Origin: CBDESN01 sp965242495
GTDB taxonomy: Bacteria > Pseudomonadota > Alphaproteobacteria > MPNO01
Length of the DNA: 64,000 bases
Direction: 5' to 3'
Assembly: GCA_965242495.1 (NCBI GenBank)
Contig: OZ251446.1
Coordinates: 744,001 to 808,000, forward strand
Of the stretch, positions 57,161 through 64,000 are shown piece by piece. Every line of letters begins with the position of its first letter. The first letter of the stretch is position 1. The notes under the pieces were generated by a model. It saw nothing but the letters and a program-made list of their open reading frames with translations. It did not search any database and was not told the DNA's origin. The position numbers were made by a program, and so were the translations under genes.

Positions 57161-58222
57161 ATGGCGGAAGCGGGCGCTGCTCCCGCGCCGGGAGGATCGG
57201 ATGCGCGGCGGATGCGCTATTCGATGTTCTCGGTATGCGACCACTATCCCGGCCGCGAGCGGTCGGGCGAACGGTATCTCGCCGAGATTCTCGACGAGAT
57301 CGCGCGCGCCGAAGCGCTGGGGTTCGAGAGCTACTGGGTCGCCGAGCACCATTTCCACGAATACGGCATCGTCACCAATCCGGCGCTGTTCCTGACCGCG
57401 GCGGCGGCGCGGACGACGCGGATCCGGCTGGGGCCGGCGGTCTCGATCCTCACCTTCCGTAACCCGTTGCAGGTCGCCGAGGACTACGCGCTGCTGGACC
57501 GGCTCTCGGGCGGGCGGCTGATCATGGGCGTCGGCTCGGGCTATCTGAAGCACGAGTTTGAGGGCTTCGCCATCGACCCGGCCGACAAGCGCGAACGCTT
57601 CGACGGCGCGCTCGACGTCATCCGGCGCGCCTGGGCCGGCGAGCGCATCTTCCACGACGAGCCGTGGTTCAAGAGCGACGGCGGATGCCTGTCGCTGTTG
57701 CCCGCGCAACGCCCGCACCCGCCGATCTACATCGCGGTGCTGCGCCGGGAGGCAGCTTGGCACGTCGGGCGCCAGGGCAACGGGCTGATGTGCGTCCCCT
57801 ATGCGACGCTCGACCGCATGGAGGACATCGGCCCGCTCCTCGGCGAGCATCGGGCCGGTCTGGCCGAGGCGGCGAACGGCGGCGCGCCGGCGGACCCGGC
57901 TCTGGTGGCGCTCCATACCTACGTCGCCCGGTCCGACGACGAGGCGCGCGCCCATGCCGGGGCCGCGTTCGACCTCTACGTGGAGACCCGGCTCTACGCC
58001 CGGCGCCAAGTCTACGACGACATCCTGCGGTCGCGGCTCGGCCTGTTCGGCTCGGTCGAGCGGGTGACGGAGCAACTGCTCGAACTCCACGCGATGGGCG
58101 TGCGGCACGTGCTGTTCCTGGTGAATTTCGGCGGCATCGCGCCCGAGCGCGCGCATCGGGCGATGGAGCTGCTGGCGGGCGAGGTCATCCCCCGGGTCGA
58201 GGCCGCGCTGCGCGGCGGCTAG
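57161..58222 (+). CDS. LLM-class flavin-dependent oxidoreductase
   Basis: 353-aa luciferase-like enzyme with SYWVAEHHFHEYGIVTNP, AARTTRIRLGPAVSIL and GVGSGYLKHEFEGFAID. ATG at 57161 has GGACGGAGG upstream. Its 3' end overlaps the convergent EamA transporter gene by 38 bases. Substrate unknown. Confidence 0.88.
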   Translation: MAEAGAAPAPGGSDARRMRYSMFSVCDHYPGRERSGERYLAEILDEIARAEALGFESYWVAEHHFHEYGIVTNPALFLTAAAARTTRIRLGPAVSILTFRNPLQVAEDYALLDRLSGGRLIMGVGSGYLKHEFEGFAIDPADKRERFDGALDVIRRAWAGERIFHDEPWFKSDGGCLSLLPAQRPHPPIYIAVLRREAAWHVGRQGNGLMCVPYATLDRMEDIGPLLGEHRAGLAEAANGGAPADPALVALHTYVARSDDEARAHAGAAFDLYVETRLYARRQVYDDILRSRLGLFGSVERVTEQLLELHAMGVRHVLFLVNFGGIAPERAHRAMELLAGEVIPRVEAALRGG

Positions 58223-59093
58223 CCGGCGCGCCGCCGACGGCGTTCTCCCGCCAGGTGTTGTAATAGGCGGCGGAGAAGACGATCGCCGCGCCGACCCAGG
58301 TCCAGATCGACGCGCGCTCGCCGAACAGCACGAAGCCCAGCGCCGCCGAGAACGGCAACCGCAGGAAGTCGAACGGCGCGACGTAGCTGGCGTCCGCCGC
58401 GGCCATCGCGCGCGTCACGCAGAAATGCGTCGCGTAGCCCGCGACGCCGAGCCCCACGATCGCCGGCAGGTCAACCGGGTCGGGCGTCTTCCAGACGGCG
58501 ATCGCGGGACCCATCGAGAACAGGAGGATCGAGACGCTCATGTAGAAGACGACGACGTTCCCCGATTCCGTCGCCGACAGGCGCTTGGTGGCGACGTAGG
58601 CGCAGGAATAGAACAGCGCCGCGGCGAGCACCACCAGCGGGCCGGCGCCCGCATCGACGAAGCCGGGACGCAGGATCACCAGCGCGCCGGCGAAGCCCAG
58701 CGCGGTCGCGATCCAGCGATGGAGTCCTATGGCCTCGCGCAGAAACAGGCCCGCCATCACGACGGTGAACAGCGGCATGGTGAACTGCAACGCCGACAAA
58801 TCCGCCAGCGAGACCATGGTGACGCCGAAGAACCAGGCGACGTTGCCGGCGTAGAGAAAGGCGTTCCGCAGCGCGTGCCCGGCGATCCGCGCGCTGCGCA
58901 CCGCGCCCGGCCCGACGGAGACGATCCACGGCGCCATCAGCAGCAGGTTGACGACGCTGCGGAGGAAGATCAGCTCCAGCACCGGGTATTGCGGCGTCAG
59001 CAGGCGGATCAGCACCGCCATCGCGGTGAGCGACGCCGCGGCGCCGATCATCCACAGCGCGCCGCGAACGGGTTGCGAAAGGCGCGCGGTCAC
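58185..59093 (-). CDS. DMT-superfamily (EamA) transporter
   Basis: 302-aa ten-helix drug/metabolite exporter with two EamA repeats (about 8-138 and 150-285). Features: NVAWFFGVTMVSLADLSALQ and ASYVAPFDFLRLPFSAALGF. GTG start at 59093, 28 bases after the tartrate dehydratase stop. Exported compound unknown; pairing with the dehydratase may be relevant. Confidence 0.88.
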   Translation of the reverse strand: MTARLSQPVRGALWMIGAAASLTAMAVLIRLLTPQYPVLELIFLRSVVNLLLMAPWIVSVGPGAVRSARIAGHALRNAFLYAGNVAWFFGVTMVSLADLSALQFTMPLFTVVMAGLFLREAIGLHRWIATALGFAGALVILRPGFVDAGAGPLVVLAAALFYSCAYVATKRLSATESGNVVVFYMSVSILLFSMGPAIAVWKTPDPVDLPAIVGLGVAGYATHFCVTRAMAAADASYVAPFDFLRLPFSAALGFVLFGERASIWTWVGAAIVFSAAYYNTWRENAVGGAPASRRAARPRPGG

Positions 59094-59121
59094 GAGCCCG
59101 GGACGGCGCGGGGGGCGGCGG

Positions 59122-60279
59122 TCAATCGGCCAGCTCCCGGAGGATCGCCCACAGGTTCGACTTGCCCTCGAAGCCGATGCCGGGGAGATCGGGCGGGCGG
59201 ACGCAGCCGTCCTCGACGACGATCCCGTCGGGGAAGCCGCCATGGGGAAGGTCGGGGTCGGGCGCGACTTCGTGGCCGCCCAGCCCCAGGCCCGCGACCG
59301 CGTTCAGCGCCAGCAGGTGGCCGGCATGGGGGACGCAGCTTCGCCGCGACCAGCCATGGGCCTCGAGCATCTCCAGGATGCGCAGATACTCGACCAGCCC
59401 GTAGCTCAGACCGATGTCGAACTGGAGCAGGTCGCGGTCGGGCCGGAGGCCCGCATGGCGGATCAGGTTCCGCGCATCGGCGAGCGAGAACAGGTTCTCG
59501 CCGGTCGCCATCGGCCGGTCGTAGCGGGCGCAGATCTCGCTTTGGAGCTCGAAGTCGAGCGGATCGCAGATCTCCTCGATCCAGGCGAGCCGACAGGGCG
59601 CCAGCGCTCCGGCCAGGGCGACGGCGCGCGTCCGGTCGCAGGCGGCGTTGGCGTCGACCGCGAGCGCCTCGCCGGCGCCCAGGACGCGCAGCGCCGTCTC
59701 GACGCGGCGAAGGTCGTCCGGGAGCGGGGCGGCGGCGACCTTGATCTTGACCCGCGTATAGCCGGCGTCGCGGTAGCGCCGGATCTCGTCGGCCAGCGCG
59801 GCGGCGCCCTCGCCCGCGCGGTAATGGCCGCCCGAGGCGTAGACCGGCACGCGCGAGGCCGCCGCCCCGCCGCGGAACCGGTCGGCGAGCAGCCGCCACA
59901 GCGGCGCGCCTTCGATCTTGGCCGCGGCGTCCCACACCGCCATGTCGAGCGCCCCGACCGCGCCCGAACGCTCGCCATGGCCGCCCGGCTTCTCGTTCCG
60001 CATCATCGCGTCCCAGGCCCTGAACGGATCGAGGTTGGCGCCCGCCTCGTCGGCCAGGTCGGCGGCGCGGAGCCGCGGCGCGAAGCGTTCGCGCAACAGC
60101 CCGCCATGGCCATAGCGCCCGATCGAGGAGAAGCCGTAGCCCACCACCGCCCGCCCCGCGCGCCGGACGTCGGTGACGACGGCGACGGCGCTCGCGGTCA
60201 TCTCGTCGAACCCGATCGCGGCGTTGCGCAGATCCGCCCGGAGCGGAACCGTGCGTTCGCGGACATCGACGATTCGCAA
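59122..60279 (-). CDS. tarD: D(-)-tartrate dehydratase-like enzyme (enolase superfamily)
   Basis: 385-aa mandelate-racemase-group protein very like Bradyrhizobium D-tartrate dehydratase in motif order: VTDVRRAGRAVVGYG, NEKPGGHGERS, RVKIKV (catalytic KxK), VDANAACDR, IEEICDP, ATGENLFS (metal Asp/Glu/Glu) and PHAGHLLALN (catalytic His). It dehydrates D-tartrate to oxaloacetate. TTG at 60279 was chosen because it starts right at RIVDVRE, where the family begins; an ATG at 60384 would add a repeat-encoded leader. The 60290-60370 upstream stretch is made of imperfect GACCG/GATCGGA repeats. Confidence 0.85.
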   Translation of the reverse strand: MRIVDVRERTVPLRADLRNAAIGFDEMTASAVAVVTDVRRAGRAVVGYGFSSIGRYGHGGLLRERFAPRLRAADLADEAGANLDPFRAWDAMMRNEKPGGHGERSGAVGALDMAVWDAAAKIEGAPLWRLLADRFRGGAAASRVPVYASGGHYRAGEGAAALADEIRRYRDAGYTRVKIKVAAAPLPDDLRRVETALRVLGAGEALAVDANAACDRTRAVALAGALAPCRLAWIEEICDPLDFELQSEICARYDRPMATGENLFSLADARNLIRHAGLRPDRDLLQFDIGLSYGLVEYLRILEMLEAHGWSRRSCVPHAGHLLALNAVAGLGLGGHEVAPDPDLPHGGFPDGIVVEDGCVRPPDLPGIGFEGKSNLWAILRELAD

Positions 60280-60411
60280 CGCGCGGGCTCCCGGATGGAT
60301 GGACGACCGAACGACCGGTGACCGGATGACCGAACGATCGGACGATCGGATGGACAGCCGGGGCGGTCGGGGCCACAATGGCACGAACGCTCACCAGGGG
60401 GGAGCCATCCG

Positions 60412-60816
60412 ATGGCCAAGCTGCGCCACGTCGCCATGCAGGTGCCGGACCTCGAACGGGCCGCGGCGTTCTACGAAAAGGTGTTCGAGCTCGACCGCGT
60501 GGTCAAAGCCGAGACCCCGGTGGGCGACGCCCTGATGCTCTCGGACGGGGTGATGAACCTCACTCTGCTCAACTTCCCCGAAGGCGCGGTCGGCGGCGTC
60601 AACACGCCGGACTGGGCGGGGCTGCACCATTTCGGCTTCGTGGTCGAGGACAAGGACGACACGATCCGGCGAATCGAAGAGATGGGCGGCGAGTTCTACA
60701 TGCAGCTCCCCGACGACCTGCCGGGGGTCGACGCCGAGACCAAGTACCGCGACTGCAACGGCGTGGTGTTCGACATCTCGGAGCACGACTGGTCGCAGAG
60801 CAAGAAGGCGTCGTGA
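60412..60816 (+). CDS. VOC (glyoxalase-like) family protein
   Basis: 134-aa vicinal oxygen chelate protein with the two beta-alpha-beta-beta-beta modules: RHVAMQVPDLERAAAFYEKVF at the start and HHFGFVVEDKDDT in the middle. Metal ligands likely His7, the His of HHFGF and a late Glu. Could be a glyoxalase, dioxygenase or epimerase. Divergent from the tartrate dehydratase gene. Confidence 0.87.
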   Translation: MAKLRHVAMQVPDLERAAAFYEKVFELDRVVKAETPVGDALMLSDGVMNLTLLNFPEGAVGGVNTPDWAGLHHFGFVVEDKDDTIRRIEEMGGEFYMQLPDDLPGVDAETKYRDCNGVVFDISEHDWSQSKKAS

Positions 60817-60878
60817 CCGGCGGCGCGATCCCGGAGGCCGCCATTCCGGGGTGGGGCCCCCGGTAGACGGGAAGCGCC

Positions 60879-62030
60879 GTGGCCGGGGCTTGGCTGTTCC
60901 CCGATCTCGCCGAACGCTGGGCGCCGCGGGACCGCGGCGTCCTTCCCGCGCAGACGATTCGGGCGCTGGTCCAGGGCGGCGAGGTCTCGGCCGATACCGG
61001 GATCGACGACGACATGGTCCAGCCGGCGAGCCTGGACCTTCGGCTCGGGCCGGCGGCGCATCGCGTCCGGGCGAGCTTCCTGCCGGGGCCCGGGGTCGCG
61101 GTCGAGGACAAGATCCGCCGGTTCGAGGTGCACCGGCTGGACCTGAGCGAAGGCGCGGTGCTGGAGAGAGGCTGCGTCTACATCATTCCGCTACAGGAGC
61201 GCCTGGCCCTCGGCGACCGCCTCTCCGCCTTCGCCAACCCGAAGAGTTCGACCGGGCGGCTCGACGTGTTCACCCGCGTGATCACGGACCATGCGACGCA
61301 GTTCGACGTGGTGCGAAACGGCTATCGCGGGCCGCTCTACGCCGAGGTCTCGCCGCGGACGTTCGGCATCCTGGCGCGCGAGGGCTCGCGGCTGGCGCAG
61401 CTCCGCTTCCAGTCGCGCGGGGCGCGGGTCGGCTCCGACGACCTGTGGCGGATGAACCGGGAGATCGGCCTGATCGACGCGGAGCCGGTCCGGGACGAGA
61501 TCCGCGAATATGCGAGTCTGCGGCTGAAGCTCGACCTGAGCGGGGAGGCGGCGGACGGGCTGGCCGGGTATCGGGCGCAGAAGCACACCCGCGCGGTGGA
61601 CGTGGACAGGATCGGCCATTACGACCCGGCCGAGTTCTGGGAGCCGATCCGGCGCCCGGCCGGGCAGGGGATCATCTTGGACCCGCATGACTTCCATATC
61701 CTCGTCACCCGCGAGGAGATCACCGTGCCGCCCGACCATGCCGCGGAGATGGTCGCCTACGATACCCGGATGGGCGAATTCCGCGTCCACTACGCCGGCT
61801 TTTTCGACCCCGGCTTCGGCCACGACCCCGACGCGCGCCGCGGCAACCGCGCGGTGCTCGAGGTCCGGTCGCACGACGTGCCGTTCCTGCTCGAGCATGA
61901 ACAGGTCATCGGCCGGCTTCACTACGAACGGCTGACCGAGGCTTCGGACAAGCTCTACGGACCCGGGATCGGCTCGTCCTATCAGGGCCAGACCCTCGCC
62001 CTGGGCAAGCAGTTCCGACAGGTCCGGTAG
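60879..62030 (+). CDS. dcd: 2'-deoxycytidine 5'-triphosphate deaminase, two-domain type
   Basis: 383-aa double-length dCTP deaminase (a dUTPase-fold pair) that makes dUTP for thymidylate synthesis. The N-domain has QPASLDLRLG and the signature PKSSTGRLDVFTRVITD, then YRGPLYAEVSPRTFGI. The C-domain repeats the fold (FFDPGFGHDP, LEVRSHDVPFLLEHEQVIG). Such two-domain forms are typical of alphaproteobacteria. GTG start at 60879; no ATG upstream in frame. Free-standing, 62 bases after the VOC gene. Confidence 0.9.
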   Translation: MAGAWLFPDLAERWAPRDRGVLPAQTIRALVQGGEVSADTGIDDDMVQPASLDLRLGPAAHRVRASFLPGPGVAVEDKIRRFEVHRLDLSEGAVLERGCVYIIPLQERLALGDRLSAFANPKSSTGRLDVFTRVITDHATQFDVVRNGYRGPLYAEVSPRTFGILAREGSRLAQLRFQSRGARVGSDDLWRMNREIGLIDAEPVRDEIREYASLRLKLDLSGEAADGLAGYRAQKHTRAVDVDRIGHYDPAEFWEPIRRPAGQGIILDPHDFHILVTREEITVPPDHAAEMVAYDTRMGEFRVHYAGFFDPGFGHDPDARRGNRAVLEVRSHDVPFLLEHEQVIGRLHYERLTEASDKLYGPGIGSSYQGQTLALGKQFRQVR

Positions 62031-62102
62031 CGGCGGCGGGGGCCAAAGCCGTAATCCCGCGTCCGTCCGCCGCTGCAATCGGATGGTCCCCGGCCGCGCC
62101 GA

Positions 62103-62796
<694 letters not shown>

Positions 62797-62804
<8 letters not shown>

Positions 62805-63558
62805 GGGCCGCCTCGTCCTCGCCGAGATAGGCCGAGCGCACCTCGTCGTTGGCGCGGATCTCATCGGGCGCCCCGGTCGCGATCGCCTTGCCGTAGACCA
62901 GCACGGTGATGCGATCGGCCAGCGTGAACACGGTATCCATGTCGTGCTCGATCAGAAGCATCGAATAGCGGCCCTTGAGGCCGGCGAGGAAGACGCGCAT
63001 GCGCTCGGAGTCCTCGGGCCCCATACCCGAGGTCGGCTCGTCCAGCAGCAGCAGCTTCGGGCCGGTGGCGAGGGCCATGGCGATCTCGAGCTGGCGCTGC
63101 TCGCCATGGGCGAGGTTGCCGGCGACGATGGCGGCGCGCGCGCCGAGGCCGACATCGTTCAGCAGCCGCTGCGCCGGCTCGGTCAGCTCCCGGTCGGTCG
63201 CCGCCGGCCGCCAGAAGCGGAAGCTGTGCCCGGCATGCGCCTGGATCGACAGGGCGACGTTGTCGATCACGGTGAAGTTCTTGAAGATGCTGGTGATCTG
63301 GAACGACCGCGCGAGCCCGAGATGCGACCGCTTGGGCGCCCCGAGAGCGGTGACGTCGCGGCCGTCGAAGACGATCTCGCCCGAATCGGGCTTGAGCATC
63401 CCGGCCAATTGGGCGACGAAGGTGGTCTTGCCGGCGCCGTTGGGTCCGATCACGGCGTGGATCTCGCCCGGCAGCACTTCGAAATTCAGATCGTCCGTGG
63501 CGGAGACGCCGCCGAAACGCTTGCGCAGGCCGCGCACCCGGAGCAGCGGCTCAGTCAC
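62797..63558 (-). CDS. livG: Liv-type ABC transporter ATP-binding protein (LivG-like)
   Basis: 253-aa ATPase with Walker A GPNGAGKTT, signature HGEQRQLEIA and Walker B LLLLDEPTSG; the C-terminal extension (AYLGEDEAAHA) is LivG-like. It overlaps the permease gene upstream by 8 bases and livF downstream, so the operon is tightly coupled. Confidence 0.93.
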
Positions 63559-64000
63559 GCCGGGCGCTCCGGTCCGGCACCAGGCCCCACAGCCCCTTCT
63601 TGGCGAACAGGATCAGGATCACCAGCAGCGGGCCGAAGACGATCGGCCAGTTCTCGGTGAATTCGGACAGCACCTCTTCCAGCAGCAGGAAAGCGGCGGC
63701 GCCGAACAGCGGCCCGAACAGCGTCCCCATGCCGCCCATCAGCACCATGGCCATGATCTCGCCCGACCGGAACCAATGCATGTATTCCGGCGTCAGGAAC
63801 TCGTTCAGGTTGGCGAGCAGGAAGCCGGCGACGCCGCACATGGCGCCGGAGACGACGAAGGCGGCCAGCTTGTAGCGGAAGGTCGGGAAGCCGATCGCCT
63901 GCATCCGCGCTTCGTTGGAGTGGCAGCCGCGGATCACCCTGCCGAAGCGCGAGTTGATCAGCCGCCAGCTGGCGTAGGTGACGAGCGCCAGAAAGACGAG
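63551..64000 (-). CDS. livM: Liv-type ABC transporter permease (LivM-like), N-terminus outside window
   Basis: The last 149 residues of an inner-membrane permease. Visible family blocks are NSRFGRVIRGCHSNEARMQAIGF, then several hydrophobic helices (KLAAFVVSGAMCGVAGFLLA, MAMVLMGGMGTLFGPLFGAA, PLLVILILFAKKGLWGL). The frame is open to the edge at 64000, so the rest, together with LivH and the binding protein, lies beyond. Confidence 0.9.
   Translation of the reverse strand, partial: LVFLALVTYASWRLINSRFGRVIRGCHSNEARMQAIGFPTFRYKLAAFVVSGAMCGVAGFLLANLNEFLTPEYMHWFRSGEIMAMVLMGGMGTLFGPLFGAAAFLLLEEVLSEFTENWPIVFGPLLVILILFAKKGLWGLVPDRSARRD

Overview
The window is a visibly GC-rich bacterial chromosome segment, most likely from an alphaproteobacterium (Rhodospirillales-like or a related uncultured lineage). 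Family-level reasons are an MmcB-type repair nuclease, a two-domain dCTP deaminase, a TIGR02444 protein, the gene order amidase - penicillin-binding protein 1A - prfB, and a heptose (LPS core) operon. Most genes are housekeeping or catabolic. They are broken up by short dispersed repeats, one IS5-family insertion sequence, gene remnants and a large recent tandem duplication.

Layout. 1-4 kb: end of a molybdenum hydroxylase gene, a methyltransferase and an M48 lipoprotein peptidase. 4.0-5.5 kb: an island of repeats (methyltransferase-derived scar, REPIN-like hairpin pair) and an AT-richer HsdR_N-type nuclease gene. 5.5-12.7 kb (minus): a tight six-gene operon of a flavin subunit, a fused 2Fe-2S/molybdopterin hydroxylase, a 6-hydroxynicotinate reductase homologue, a UPF0280 protein and two PF06684 paralogues, which looks like a nitrogen-heterocycle or cyclic-amide pathway. 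13.2-15.9 kb: TIGR02444, GMC oxidoreductase and thioesterase. 16-23.5 kb: HTH fragment, prfB with its programmed +1 frameshift, PBP1A, amidase, a degenerate S1C protease with PDZ domain, and an MFS transporter.

23.6-29.6 kb: a 2,985-bp unit repeated twice in tandem, each copy carrying a 968-aa nuclease-like/N6-adenine methyltransferase protein. The copies differ only at two adjacent bases in codon 814. An MmcB-family nuclease gene follows. 30.2-39.1 kb (minus): heptose genes gmhA and hldE, separated by an IS5/IS427-type element from a catabolic run of quinone oxidoreductase, arylmalonate-decarboxylase-like enzyme, phosphatase, AlbA_2 remnant, salicylyl-CoA-hydroxylase-like monooxygenase, sulfatase and a CopD-like membrane protein. 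39.3-41.4 kb: a MoxR ATPase and VWA protein pair.

41.3-54.6 kb: oxidative catabolism (two SDRs, cupin, Rieske oxygenase, deacylase-like and M28 hydrolases, ThDP enzyme, MFS, zinc alcohol dehydrogenase, LLM flavoenzyme, M24-fold hydrolase). Embedded here is what looks like the C-terminal half of a type I-U/G CRISPR protein Csb2, cut off exactly at a dispersed element that also abuts the shortened HTH gene at 16 kb. 54.6-64 kb: a nickel superoxide dismutase with a Sec-type signal peptide, GST, RlmI-like methyltransferase, LLM enzyme, EamA exporter, D-tartrate dehydratase, VOC protein, dCTP deaminase and the ends of a Liv-type ABC importer operon. No rRNA, tRNA or CRISPR array was seen.
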